NCBI GenBank assembly: GCA_905478295.1
Contig: CAJQHZ010000020.1
Span: forward strand, 1-64,000
DNA from: an uncultured Flavobacteriales bacterium
GTDB taxonomy: Bacteria; Bacteroidota; Bacteroidia; Flavobacteriales; Schleiferiaceae
Direction: 5' to 3'
DNA length: 64,000 nt
Part shown: positions 9,011 through 18,382 of the stretch, in pieces
Layout of the letters: each line of letters opens with the position of its first letter
How positions within the stretch are numbered: the first letter of the stretch is position 1
Made by a program: the position numbers and the translations under genes
Notes under the pieces: model-generated
Told to the model about the DNA's origin: nothing
The model's input: the letters and a program-made list of their open reading frames with translations, nothing else
Databases searched by the model: none

Positions 9011-11316
9011 AAATTTTCGTCAAAATCGTCGCCTTCTCCACCATCAAAGTCGAAGGTCGTCGGTAGACAATCTACATCTATGCCCAGCGCTCCTTTAGGA
9101 CGTTCGAATGGGCTTGCACTAATGCCGAGATCAGGATTCGCATAGTTCTTTTTCATGTAGACGGCCCAGATGGGAAGCGCCGCTGTTGCACCTTGACCGT
9201 AATACGTACCAAACCTGCCGCCCATATGCGCAGCACGATCTTCACAACCGGTCCATACCCCTGTGATTAGGTTGGGTACAGCGCCCATAAACCAACCGTC
9301 AGAGTTGTTTTGTGTGGTTCCTGTTTTGCCGGCAATTTCATTTGTGAATTTATACGGATAGCCGGTCACTATATTATTGCGGTAGAAGTTCTTCCCTAAA
9401 TCGTGGCGCAATCGGATTCCGGTGCCGTCTTCCGTTACTCCCATCAGGAGTTTAAGGATCACATAAGCATCCCGGTCGCTCATGACTTGACGCATTTCAG
9501 GAGTAAATTCCTCCAGTACTACACCATTTTTATCCTCAATACGTGTCACCATGATGGGCTGAACATAGCGCCCTTTATTGGCGAAGGTGGTGTAACTGCC
9601 TACCATTTCGTAAACGCTGAGGTCGACGGTACCTAGCGCAATAGAAGGAACCTCCGGAATGTGGCCGCTAATGCCCATTCGACGAGCTAGATTTATCACA
9701 GGACGCGGCCCTACCTGTTTCATAAGGAATGTGGTGACGGTGTTCATTGAATTTGCCAATGCGTGTTTCAAGCTTTTTGTACCGCCGTATTTTCCGTCAG
9801 AATTGGACGGACACCAATCTTCGAGCAGGCCAAACTCCCCTTTTTCAATACATATTTTTGCATTGGGTACCTGCAGACAGGGACTGTAGTTTTTTTCTAG
9901 AATGGCGGATGCGTAAACGAACGGCTTGAAGGTCGAGCCCACCTGGCGTTTCCCTTGCTTTACGTGGTCGTATTTGAAGTACTGGTAGTCGTTACCGCCA
10001 ACCCACGCCTTTACATGACCGGACTGTGGTTCAACACTCATCATCCCCACCTGATAAAGTCCTTTGTAATACATGATACTATCGCGCGGTGAAAGTACCG
10101 TGTCTTTATCCCCGTTCCAGGTAAATAAAGTCATGGGAATAGGGGTGGTAAATGCTTTTTGAATACTGTCCTGACTTGCGCCACGGCGTTTCATGCCTCG
10201 GTAGCGCTGTGTATTTTTCATCGCACGGTCTACGATACGCTTTACATTTCCAGCGGGATCCTCATCGAAATAAAAGGGGCCGTATTTGCGATCTTCTTTG
10301 ATGATGTCAAAGACGCGTTGAAAATTACCTAAATGCTCTTGCACCGCTTCCTCCGCATTCTGTTGCATCTCCGCATTGATGGTCGTGTAGATTTTTAAAC
10401 CGCCACTGTAGAGGTCCAATTCGCGGCCGGTCCGTTTCTCATAATCTTTGATCCACTGCTTCATGTAGCCACGTAAATATTCGCGGAAATACGGTGCTAG
10501 ACCAGCCGTATGACTCTGTGGTCGGAATTCCAGCTGAAGGGGGATTTGTTGCAGGCTGTCTTTTTCTGCTACCGTAAGCATGCCGTTTTTAACCATTTGC
10601 ACGAACACTTGGTCGCGCCGTTGTTTGGTACGTTCCGGGTAGCGTTTAGGATTGTAGAGGGAAGGATTTTTTGCCATGGCGACGAACACCGCGGCTTCCT
10701 CTATGGTGAGGTCAATGGGCTTCTTGTTGAAGTAGACGCGGGCGGCAGAATTGATACCGACGGCTTGGTAGAGAAAGTCCAATTGGTTCAAATACAAGGC
10801 AATAATTTCGTCTTTCGTGTAGAGCCGCTCGAGCTGTACCGCAATGATCCATTCGCCCAATTTCTGTCCAATGCGCTCCACCAGATTACGCGCCGGTTCG
10901 TTGTACTGCATCTTCGCCAATTGCTGCGTGATCGTAGAGCCACCACCTTTGGAGCCCAAATACACTACAGCACGTGCCAGTGCCTTAGCATCCACTCCAC
11001 TGTGTGAATAGAAGCGTTCATCTTCTGTTGACACGAGCGCTTTTCCCAGCCAAGGCGAGAGTTCATCGAAGGTCGCAGCCGTCCTGTTTTCGCGAAAGAA
11101 GGTACCGAGGGTTTCACCGTCTTCGGTAATGATCTCAGTGGCCAATTTTGTATCGGGATTCGCAATCTGTGCGATGTTTGGTAATTCACCAAACACGCCC
11201 ATGTTCGTTAGACTGAGCAAAATCGACAAACCCCAAACCGGTCCCGTGAGCACGACTGCCGTCCAGATGATTTGCTTGCGGTAATTGCGTTTCTTTTTTT
11301 CTTTCTCTTGTGCCAT
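9007..11316 (-). CDS. class A penicillin-binding protein (PBP1A-like)
   Basis: This bifunctional peptidoglycan synthase of 769 residues has a cytoplasmic basic N-terminus and one membrane helix (about 17-40). The GT51 glycosyltransferase domain carries the catalytic STEDERF motif (Glu98) and GGSTITQQ (about 125-132). The transpeptidase domain has STFK (Ser461, Lys464), SMN (523-525) and KTG (664-666). All catalytic motifs are intact. The C-terminus is a short acidic tail. It is transcribed in the same direction as porZ, whose stop lies 33 bases upstream of this start region. In other flavobacteria such a gene neighbours gldH, which is also in this window. Confidence 0.95.
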   Translation of the reverse strand: MAQEKEKKKRNYRKQIIWTAVVLTGPVWGLSILLSLTNMGVFGELPNIAQIANPDTKLATEIITEDGETLGTFFRENRTAATFDELSPWLGKALVSTEDERFYSHSGVDAKALARAVVYLGSKGGGSTITQQLAKMQYNEPARNLVERIGQKLGEWIIAVQLERLYTKDEIIALYLNQLDFLYQAVGINSAARVYFNKKPIDLTIEEAAVFVAMAKNPSLYNPKRYPERTKQRRDQVFVQMVKNGMLTVAEKDSLQQIPLQLEFRPQSHTAGLAPYFREYLRGYMKQWIKDYEKRTGRELDLYSGGLKIYTTINAEMQQNAEEAVQEHLGNFQRVFDIIKEDRKYGPFYFDEDPAGNVKRIVDRAMKNTQRYRGMKRRGASQDSIQKAFTTPIPMTLFTWNGDKDTVLSPRDSIMYYKGLYQVGMMSVEPQSGHVKAWVGGNDYQYFKYDHVKQGKRQVGSTFKPFVYASAILEKNYSPCLQVPNAKICIEKGEFGLLEDWCPSNSDGKYGGTKSLKHALANSMNTVTTFLMKQVGPRPVINLARRMGISGHIPEVPSIALGTVDLSVYEMVGSYTTFANKGRYVQPIMVTRIEDKNGVVLEEFTPEMRQVMSDRDAYVILKLLMGVTEDGTGIRLRHDLGKNFYRNNIVTGYPYKFTNEIAGKTGTTQNNSDGWFMGAVPNLITGVWTGCEDRAAHMGGRFGTYYGQGATAALPIWAVYMKKNYANPDLGISASPFERPKGALGIDVDCLPTTFDFDGGEGDDFDENF

Positions 11317-11349
11317 AGCCTCTCAAAAATACCAATATCTCAGACCGGT

Positions 11350-13809
11350 TTACTGCCGGATAAGAAGAACTTTTCCTTGCGATGTAACTGTCCCTAATGC
11401 ATCAGTGATGTAGACCAGGTACACACCACTTGCTGCGGGCTGACCGCTCAGGTTTGTGCCGTTCCATCTTGCTGTTCCGCCATTCGATTGCGTTTCATAA
11501 ACAAGCGCTCCCGTGACGTCCGTAAATTTCACTACTGCGCCTTCAGGGCAGCCCTGGACAAAAATGGGTCCTTCATAGCCGGGGCGCACTGGATTCGGGT
11601 AGATGGCGGCTTCGGGCACATCGCCGGCATAGCCGGGTGTGGCATCGCCGCGGTAGCCGATCAATCCCTTCGAGGTCGCAATCAGAAGCTCCCCGCTGGT
11701 CGGATCAGCAGCAATACTGAGTATGTCATTTGCGAGCAAAGGGGAATTGGTCGCCGTGAATTGCTGCAGGGTTTGTAAGCCCTCGGGACTGACTAAAAAG
11801 AGTCCAGCGCCGCGTGTTCCTATCCACTTGCGGTTGCCGCCGTCAACGAAAATGCTCGTGATGGGCGTTTCTCCTAAAAGTTTTTGAACCACACCGTCTT
11901 CTTCAAAAAGGATAGGACGCGCATCGGAATTTCCACCGTTAAAAATATTTGATGGACTGTACAGCACCACTAACCCTTCATCCGTGCCGATCCACAATTC
12001 TCCGTCCTGGTCCACAGCCATGCTCAGGACATGATTGGAGGGTAGGTTGCCACTTCCAGTACCCGAAGTGATCTGTCGTTTCAACCCGTCGGAAGCACGG
12101 TAGGCGTAGATGCCGTTCGTTCGACTTTGAATGAAGAACATGCCGTCGCGGTGAACGATGTTTTTTAACGCCACGCCGTCTGCACCGGGACTTAAAGCAA
12201 AATTGGACCAATTTCCGGCTGCATCTTTCTTAAACAATGGCGCAGCTACTAAACTTTGTACACCCCAAAGATTGCCTTCATCGTCAAAGGTCAATCCACC
12301 GGTCCGCAGATCATCTTCATTGCTATTCAGTGCGAGAAGCGCACCATTTGTATTGCTGGCGCGAAACCAGCCCGTCGTATCGCCGTCGGTCAACTCAACA
12401 ATCCCGCCGCCCCAACTACTGAGGTACAGTCGCTCGCCTGATGCCGTGAATTCGTGAGCAGCACTCACAAAATCTGTCAAACCGTAGAGGTAATTTTTAT
12501 CCCAATGCGTCCATTGCTGTCCATCGTAACGACCGGCGCCGTCGCTGGAATAGGCTTTTGACCAGAGCTCGTTCAGGGCACCCGGCAAATGAAGAACGCC
12601 GCCTGTATTTCCGCGGTAGGCCGAAGCATAAGGATTGGTCCCAGCTGGTTTAGGATCATTGTCTTTACCCAATCCGTAAGGCACGAGGTGAAATGCTTTG
12701 TTGCTGTAGGGGCTGCTGGGAAGAATGCGCTTGACCTTCGTGCGGTCTTTTACGCGCACCATGCCCGTTTGAAAATTACCCGTGTAGAAGGCATTCTCAC
12801 TGGCTACAAACGCAGAGGAGAGCGGACGAAGCACGCCTGGAGCGAACAGCGCATTGGAGATATTGACGGAATCCACAGGGCTGTTTTTTTGGTCCAATTT
12901 TTTACCAATAACATTGAAATCACGTGTAACTACGAGCCAGTCTTCATTCACGCGTACATCCTGTATTTCTTGACTTAAGCTTCCGCCGCCCCATGGTTGC
13001 GCATAGGTTCCAGCCTCCCAATCGCCGTTGCTGTTTTCGCTAACATCAAAAAGTAGTGTTCCTGACGTAAGGTCGGTTGCGGCATACAAGAAACATTCAT
13101 CTATGTCGTACCATACCAGGTTGTTGGGGTCGTAGACACTTGCGAAAACACGGTAATCTACAGCGGCCCACTGCGGTAAATTTTCGGTAAGGTCGGCGAC
13201 TAAAAGATCATTTTGCTGGGCAGGAGAATAGACGCAGGCGGTGCCCGCGGGATTGATGTCAAATGAAGAAACAGCAATAGGGCTGTAGTTGTCGCCTAGA
13301 AGAAAAGTTCGCCCGGCGAGAAGGGAGGAAACTTCAAATTCTACCAATCCGAAGTTCGTTCCTGCATAGGCCCTTCCATCAAAAAAGGCGAAGCCATTGA
13401 TTTGTTTTAATCCGGTAAAAGACGGCGTTTCTTCAATGGCGGTGATGGGTTGGAAAGAGCCATTGCGCCAAACATCGATGCGACCGTTAGCGTAGCCAAT
13501 CCAAACGGTTTGTGAGGAAGGATCTGAGCGTAAAGCAGTGATGTTGGTTCCAGAAAGTCCGTTGATGCGGGAGTACCTGGAAAATTCGTCGGTGCTGCCG
13601 TCAATAATGAGTAAGTTGTCCTGGGAGGCGCAGAAAACGAGGGGGTCTAATTGGTCCACGTGGTCAAACGTGTTGTACGGAAGATGGTCAACCCAGTACT
13701 CAAAGGCACTCGCAGCCTGCCATTTTTCATCCTGTGCCTTCAAGTACGGGGCTAACATAACCGCAAAACACGCGGTGAGGAGAATTTTAAACAGATTCCG
13801 TTCAATCAT
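11350..13809 (-). CDS. porZ: type IX secretion system protein PorZ (beta-propeller, sorting domain)
   Basis: PorZ is a cell-surface part of the type IX secretion attachment complex. The 819-residue protein has a signal peptide ending near LKAQDEKW. Two seven-bladed propeller-type regions follow, with repeated W-I-G motifs (TVWIGYANGRIDVW near residue 105; ELWIGTDEGLVVL and KWIGTRGAGLFLV late in the chain). It ends with a type A sorting-like domain of about 80 residues that begins AAIYPNPVRPG. Length and order match PorZ of other Bacteroidota. It is divergent from ricT with only 73 bases between start codons. The window also encodes three proteins with sorting domains that would use this pathway. 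Confidence 0.85.
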   Translation of the reverse strand: MIERNLFKILLTACFAVMLAPYLKAQDEKWQAASAFEYWVDHLPYNTFDHVDQLDPLVFCASQDNLLIIDGSTDEFSRYSRINGLSGTNITALRSDPSSQTVWIGYANGRIDVWRNGSFQPITAIEETPSFTGLKQINGFAFFDGRAYAGTNFGLVEFEVSSLLAGRTFLLGDNYSPIAVSSFDINPAGTACVYSPAQQNDLLVADLTENLPQWAAVDYRVFASVYDPNNLVWYDIDECFLYAATDLTSGTLLFDVSENSNGDWEAGTYAQPWGGGSLSQEIQDVRVNEDWLVVTRDFNVIGKKLDQKNSPVDSVNISNALFAPGVLRPLSSAFVASENAFYTGNFQTGMVRVKDRTKVKRILPSSPYSNKAFHLVPYGLGKDNDPKPAGTNPYASAYRGNTGGVLHLPGALNELWSKAYSSDGAGRYDGQQWTHWDKNYLYGLTDFVSAAHEFTASGERLYLSSWGGGIVELTDGDTTGWFRASNTNGALLALNSNEDDLRTGGLTFDDEGNLWGVQSLVAAPLFKKDAAGNWSNFALSPGADGVALKNIVHRDGMFFIQSRTNGIYAYRASDGLKRQITSGTGSGNLPSNHVLSMAVDQDGELWIGTDEGLVVLYSPSNIFNGGNSDARPILFEEDGVVQKLLGETPITSIFVDGGNRKWIGTRGAGLFLVSPEGLQTLQQFTATNSPLLANDILSIAADPTSGELLIATSKGLIGYRGDATPGYAGDVPEAAIYPNPVRPGYEGPIFVQGCPEGAVVKFTDVTGALVYETQSNGGTARWNGTNLSGQPAASGVYLVYITDALGTVTSQGKVLLIRQ

Positions 13810-13835
13810 GGGTTCAATTTACGACCTTAGTATCG

Positions 13836-13862
13836 CAAACAACACAACAAAGTTGTTGTTTG
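13836..13862. promoter_or_regulatory. inverted repeat in the divergent porZ/ricT spacer
   Basis: CAAACAACA and TGTTGTTTG form nine-pair arms around a nine-base centre, in a 73-base divergent spacer. It may be an operator or simply two back-to-back promoter elements, since TTTG is part of the Bacteroidota -7 box. No experiment or homologue supports a role here. Confidence 0.35.
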
Positions 13863-13882
13863 ATAGCATAAATATAACGACC

Positions 13883-15082
13883 ATGGCATGCAGTAATTGT
13901 GGCAGCGGTGGTGGCGTTCCAAAGGGTTGTCAAAGCAACGGCTCATGTGGAACTGGAGGATGCGGAAAACTGTCGGTCTATGACTGGCTTTCAAATATGG
14001 AACTACCCTCAACAGATCAAGCTTTTGATTGGGTTGAGGTCAGATTTAAGAACGGACGCAAGGAATTTTTCCATAATGCAGAAGGTCTTCCACTCCAGAT
14101 CGGGGATGCTGTGGCTGTTGAAGCCCACTCCGGACACGACATAGGTAACGTCTCTATCACCGGGGAGCTGGTAAAGCTCCAGATGAATAAAAAGAAGTTC
14201 AGGTATGAATCGGAAGAGAATCCGAACAAAGTATACCGCAAAGCGTCAGAACGCGATTTAGAAAAATGGGCGGAAGCTCGAGCGCGTGAAAAGAAAACCA
14301 TGATGCAGAGCCGCGATGTGGCCCAGCGTCTAGGGTTGAAGATGAAGATTTCTGATGTTGAATTCCAGGGCGACGGTTCAAAAGCGACGTTCTATTACAC
14401 GGCAGATGAGCGGGTAGATTTTCGTCAATTGATTCGCGAATTGGCCCAATTGTTCTCTGTTCGTATTGAAATGAAACAGATCGGTGCACGCCAGGAAGCT
14501 CAACGTTTGGGCGGTATAGGTTCCTGTGGCCGTGAGCTGTGTTGTTCAACTTGGCTGAGCGACTTCCGGAGTGTGAATACTGCGGCAGCGCGCTATCAGC
14601 AGCTTAGTCTGAACCCCCAGAAGTTGGCGGGCCAGTGTGGTAAGTTGAAGTGTTGTCTGAACTATGAATTGGACAGCTATATCGAAGCAGTAAAGCGTTT
14701 CCCTTCACCTTCAAAGAAACTCAAGCTCGCAAAAGGCGTGGCGTTCTTCCAGAAAATGGACATTTTTAAGGAGATGCTTTGGTATTCGCTCGACAGCGAC
14801 CCCAACAACTGGGTGCCGCTAAAGCTCGACCAGGTCCTTGAGATTGTGGAAGCGAACAAAAAGGGGGAAACTCCGGATGACCTTGCAGAATTTGCTTACG
14901 TTGAGCAGCCTAAAGTGAAAGCGGAAGTCGCTGTAGCCGATTTCGTAGGTGGAAGTGCAGAAGATAGCATTACTCGTTTCGATCAGCCCAAGGGTCGAAA
15001 AAACCGGGGTGGACGCAACAGAAATCGCGGTGGTCGTAACCGCAGTGGTAAAAAACCAAACGCACCGAAAAAAGCAGAATAA
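13883..15082 (+). CDS. ricT: RicT / PSP1-domain protein (YaaT family)
   Basis: This 399-residue protein carries the PSP1 domain with the conserved cysteine motifs GSCGRELCCS and GQCGKLKCCLNYE. In Bacillus the homologue YaaT/RicT is part of the Y-complex that affects RNA processing; the role in Bacteroidota is not defined. The start is placed at ATG 13883, giving a Cys/Gly-rich N-terminus (MACSNCGSGGG). The open frame continues upstream to 13538, but that part lies inside porZ and is not protein-like. The C-terminus is a Gly/Arg/Asn/Lys-rich tail suited to RNA binding. Its stop overlaps the gldH start by one base (TAATG), so the two are translationally coupled. Confidence 0.9.
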   Translation: MACSNCGSGGGVPKGCQSNGSCGTGGCGKLSVYDWLSNMELPSTDQAFDWVEVRFKNGRKEFFHNAEGLPLQIGDAVAVEAHSGHDIGNVSITGELVKLQMNKKKFRYESEENPNKVYRKASERDLEKWAEARAREKKTMMQSRDVAQRLGLKMKISDVEFQGDGSKATFYYTADERVDFRQLIRELAQLFSVRIEMKQIGARQEAQRLGGIGSCGRELCCSTWLSDFRSVNTAAARYQQLSLNPQKLAGQCGKLKCCLNYELDSYIEAVKRFPSPSKKLKLAKGVAFFQKMDIFKEMLWYSLDSDPNNWVPLKLDQVLEIVEANKKGETPDDLAEFAYVEQPKVKAEVAVADFVGGSAEDSITRFDQPKGRKNRGGRNRNRGGRNRSGKKPNAPKKAE

Positions 15083-15591
15083 TGCCGTTTTTTGCGCAAA
15101 AACACATAAAAACAGCTGAAAATCGACTCGTTTTGGGTCTTTTTTCACTGTTTTTACTTTTTCAACAAAGTTGTTCTCCCCCGCCAGTTTTAGATGAACT
15201 GACCACTTTTGAAAACAACCGGTGGCATTTAGACAGCGCAATCACCGTGCAGTGGGCACCGGAAGATGCAGAAACACCTGTTTTCATGGGCATGTACGTC
15301 AGGCATCTAGACGACTATCCGTACAATAATCTGTACCTCTTTCGCACTATACGTTCAAGTCAGGGCGTGGAATATTCGGATACCGTGAATATCGCATTGG
15401 CGGATGACCTGGGCCGTTGGAACGGAACCGGGATGAGTACGCTGAAAACAGTCTTCGCACCCATAGGCGGAGGTGCGGTTCGCTTCAAAGGGGACGAGCG
15501 GTACACCCTGTCCATTATTCATGGAATGCGCGATACTGTACTCACGGGGATTCAAGACGTCATCGTAAAATTTGAGAAGGCAGAAAACTAG
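15082..15591 (+). CDS. gldH: gliding motility lipoprotein GldH
   Basis: GldH is an outer-envelope lipoprotein needed for gliding in Flavobacterium johnsoniae. This 169-residue product has an n-region of about 15 residues, a hydrophobic core and a lipobox ending at Cys near residue 31 (FQQSC). The body contains the family-like stretch HLDDYPYNNLYLFRTI, and then DDLGRWNGTGM. The ricT-gldH order followed elsewhere by a class A PBP is a conserved flavobacterial arrangement; here the PBP is nearby but on the other strand. Whether this organism glides cannot be told, since gldH also occurs in non-gliding relatives. The first 80 bases carry phased A/T-tracts. Confidence 0.88.
   Translation: MPFFAQKHIKTAENRLVLGLFSLFLLFQQSCSPPPVLDELTTFENNRWHLDSAITVQWAPEDAETPVFMGMYVRHLDDYPYNNLYLFRTIRSSQGVEYSDTVNIALADDLGRWNGTGMSTLKTVFAPIGGGAVRFKGDERYTLSIIHGMRDTVLTGIQDVIVKFEKAEN
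15088..15162. other. second phased A/T-tract array, at the start of gldH
   Basis: A- or T-tracts of 4 to 6 bases begin at 15088, 15098, 15108, 15119, 15131, 15140, 15151 and 15158, a spacing of mostly 9 to 12 bp. The first 17 bases (15088-15104) are identical to 3860-3876. The array lies inside coding sequence for the GldH signal peptide, so part of the pattern could come from Lys and Phe codons. Confidence 0.5.
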
Positions 15592-15597
15592 GTCCGC

Positions 15598-18378
15598 TTA
15601 GAACAACAGTTGCTCCCAAAGCACATCCATAAGATGTACTGCGCTGCGTGAACTGAGGTCTTCGATCTGGTGACGGCATGAAGTCCCAGTGGCGACGATG
15701 TGTTCACCTTCGAATGATTCAACGGCCGGGAGTAAGACTAAATCGGCCATCTTTTTACTCATTTCGAAATTTTCGCGCTTCATACCGTAGGACCCGGCCA
15801 TGCCGCAGCAACTGCTCTTTATTCGATTGACTTCTGCGCCTAACAGGAGTTGGAGCACGTAGGCCGTATCGCCTGCACTTTCTAAGCTTTTCTGGTGGCA
15901 GTGGACGTGGAGTAAAATTTCCTCTGGGTATGACGCGAAGAGTTGCTTCGACCCGGTTAGCTTTGGCAATTCGTCTGCTAAAAACTTATCGAGGGTGGAG
16001 ATGCGCTGGCTTGAAATCCAGGCCTTTTCTTCCGGCAATAACCTTCCGTATTCGTCTATTGCACTCAAAACCGCACTTGCCTCTAAACCCAAAATCGGTG
16101 CGTTTTTGAGCGTTTTTGCCGCATTTTTGAGCTTTTTTAGTGTTTTTTGGGCCAAAATCCTGGATTCTGGTAAAAAACCACCACTTATTGCTGCACGTCC
16201 ACTTGGGCTACAAACGATCGCTGGAATGTACCCGAGCGCGCCGAGCACATCACATGCCTTGCCCACCAACATAGGATCGTTCGCCTGGGTAAATTCATCC
16301 ACCCACAAAATCACGGCGCGCTCGTGGCCTACGGCACTTTTTACCGAATAGCTTTTTTCATAGGCTTTCATATAGGCCGGTGGTGCCAGCTCCGGAACAG
16401 ATCGCTCTGGGTGAATGCCCAACAATCGCTTGGTCAGTCCTGATTTCAGGATAGGGTTGATCAAACGCCATAATCCTTGATAGCTCAAGCTCTTGTGGAA
16501 GTTGGCAAATGCCTTATCCGCTAGGGTGCGTTTAGAACGGTTTTGATAGAGATATTCAGACTTCATTGCTGCCATATCGACCCCAGAAGGACATTCCTTC
16601 GTACACCCTTTACAGCCCACACAATGTTGCATGGCTTCTGCTAATTCAGGTGCCTTGAATCCTGCTATACTCTGTTCGGTCAATACGCTGCGCAGCACAT
16701 TCGCACGCCCACGCGTACTGTCCCATTCATCACGCGAGGCCATGTAGGAAGGACACATTAAGGCACCGGTATGCGGCAGTCGTCGGCAGTCGCCCGATCC
16801 GTTGCACTTTTCTACGGCGCGTAAGAATCCACCTTCCTCGTTAAATGGGAACTGGGTGTCTAAAACCGACTCCTCACGGTCTACTTCATATCGTAAGTCA
16901 TCGTTCATGGGTTTGGCACCCACAATCTTGCCCGGGTTCAATCGGTTCTCAGGATCCCACGCCTTCTTGAAGCTTTCCATCCATGGATATACCTGTGGCC
17001 CGTAAAAGTCTTTTATAAATGCTGCTCGAACGCGACCGTCACCGTGCTCGCCCGAGAGCGAGCCGCCGTATTTTTTAACGAGTGCGGCGCTGGCTTTACT
17101 GATTTCATATAATAATCGGACCCCTTCGGAAGTCTTTAAATTTAGAATAGGGCGCAGGTGCAATTCCCCAGCACCGGCATGGGCGTAGTAGACACTTTCC
17201 TGGCCGAAGTCCTGCATTAATTCATCAAACTCACGGATATAATCTTGAAGCACATCAACGCGCACGGCGGTATCTTCAATACACGCCACGGGTTTTGCAT
17301 CGCCCGGCACATTAGAAAGCAGTCCCAATCCTGCGGCACGGAGCTTCCAAACTTTATCGCTGTCGTCCCCAAAGAGCTCGGCTCGGGCATAGCTGTGCTC
17401 GCATTGTAGGGCAGCTAAATTTTCGGTCAACTCTGCTTCTGTTGATCCACGAACTTCAACGAGCAGAATAGCTGCGGGATCACCTTCCACAAAATCCCGG
17501 TATCTTGAATATTCTTTACTCTCACGCGTACATTCTAAGATGATGCGGTCCATGAGTTCGAGTTGATAGGGCCCAAAGGCCATCAATTTCGGCGTTGCAC
17601 TCATGGCGTCGTCCATGCTGTGGTAGTGCAAGGCAGCTACTGCGACATGAGCAGGCGGCAGGGGATCCAGTGCCATGCGAATCTTGGTGGTAATGCCTAA
17701 TGTTCCTTCAGAGCCACACATGACAGCTAAGAGTGCATCGGGACCGTTGCCAATTAAATCGATCGCATACCCAGTATTTCTTCTGTGAATACTCGGATCT
17801 GGGAAATGAGCGGCGAGATTTTCGGTGGACCAAGCTTGGGACCATTGTGCTAGCCATTGTGCAACGGCTTCCGGAATTTCTCGTACCCCTTCAGAGTCGA
17901 TTGCGCCCATGGCTCGCAACACCCCATCTGCGGTGACCAGCTCAAGGCCAAGCAGCTTTTCGCGTGTGGTTCCGTAAGAAATAGAGGTGGAGCCGGAGCT
18001 GTTATTGCCCACCATTCCGCCCATCATACAGCGGTTGGAGGTGGAGGTATTGGGACCGAAAAACAGCCCGTATTTCTTGAGGTGGTGGTTGAGTTCGTCT
18101 CGGACGACACCCGGCTGTACTTCTGCCCATCGCTCCTCCACGTTGATATGGAGAATGGCGTTCATGTGCCTGCCGGTATCGAGAACGGTACCATCGCCAA
18201 CGACTTGGCCGGCGAGGGAGGTTCCTGCGGCGCGTGGGATCAGTGGCTTGCCTGATTTAACATGTACGACCACATCATCAGCCGATTTTGGAAAGGCCAC
18301 AGATTCGGGCGTTTCCTGGTAGATGGAAGCATCCTGTGCATAGGCACGTTGAAGGAGTTTATCGCTGGGTTGAGTCAC
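15598..18378 (-). CDS. FAD-binding and Fe-S-binding oxidoreductase (GlcD-GlcF fusion, D-2-hydroxyacid dehydrogenase type)
   Basis: This 926-residue flavoprotein probably oxidises a D-2-hydroxyacid such as D-lactate or D-2-hydroxyglutarate. Domains in order: an FAD-binding type 4 domain (about 25-240, with PRAAGTSLAGQ and GMVGNNSSGS), an FAD-oxidase C-terminal domain (about 245-485, ending SGEHGDGRVRAAFIKDFYG and NRLNPGKI), an iron-sulfur domain with Cys586, Cys589, Cys592 and Cys596 plus an additional Cys525/531/542 set, and a CCG-type domain ending in SSCCGMAGSYGMK. The start is GTG at 18378, four bases after the stop of the upstream gene. The KTLKKLKNAAKTLKNA segment (about 744-760) is unusually lysine-rich and coincides with phased T-tracts. 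Confidence 0.88.
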   Translation of the reverse strand: MTQPSDKLLQRAYAQDASIYQETPESVAFPKSADDVVVHVKSGKPLIPRAAGTSLAGQVVGDGTVLDTGRHMNAILHINVEERWAEVQPGVVRDELNHHLKKYGLFFGPNTSTSNRCMMGGMVGNNSSGSTSISYGTTREKLLGLELVTADGVLRAMGAIDSEGVREIPEAVAQWLAQWSQAWSTENLAAHFPDPSIHRRNTGYAIDLIGNGPDALLAVMCGSEGTLGITTKIRMALDPLPPAHVAVAALHYHSMDDAMSATPKLMAFGPYQLELMDRIILECTRESKEYSRYRDFVEGDPAAILLVEVRGSTEAELTENLAALQCEHSYARAELFGDDSDKVWKLRAAGLGLLSNVPGDAKPVACIEDTAVRVDVLQDYIREFDELMQDFGQESVYYAHAGAGELHLRPILNLKTSEGVRLLYEISKASAALVKKYGGSLSGEHGDGRVRAAFIKDFYGPQVYPWMESFKKAWDPENRLNPGKIVGAKPMNDDLRYEVDREESVLDTQFPFNEEGGFLRAVEKCNGSGDCRRLPHTGALMCPSYMASRDEWDSTRGRANVLRSVLTEQSIAGFKAPELAEAMQHCVGCKGCTKECPSGVDMAAMKSEYLYQNRSKRTLADKAFANFHKSLSYQGLWRLINPILKSGLTKRLLGIHPERSVPELAPPAYMKAYEKSYSVKSAVGHERAVILWVDEFTQANDPMLVGKACDVLGALGYIPAIVCSPSGRAAISGGFLPESRILAQKTLKKLKNAAKTLKNAPILGLEASAVLSAIDEYGRLLPEEKAWISSQRISTLDKFLADELPKLTGSKQLFASYPEEILLHVHCHQKSLESAGDTAYVLQLLLGAEVNRIKSSCCGMAGSYGMKRENFEMSKKMADLVLLPAVESFEGEHIVATGTSCRHQIEDLSSRSAVHLMDVLWEQLLF
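16091..16157. other. third phased A/T-tract array, inside the FAD/Fe-S oxidase gene
   Basis: Tracts begin at 16091 (A4), 16103, 16113, 16124, 16133, 16143 (T5-T6) and 16154 (A4), a spacing of 9 to 12 bp. On the coding strand these are lysine-rich codons of a variable linker between the iron-sulfur and CCG domains, so protein composition may explain the pattern. Confidence 0.4.
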
Positions 18379-18382
18379 GGTT

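Noticed and set aside
10510-11007. 165-codon plus-strand frame inside the PBP gene
   Set aside because: It is antisense to a fully conserved glycosyltransferase domain and its translation resembles no protein; it is a shadow of a real gene.
13538-13882. Upstream extension of the ricT frame
   Set aside because: It lies mainly on the opposite strand of porZ, and its translation has no family similarity; the Cys-rich MACSNCGSGGG start at 13883 is typical of RicT.
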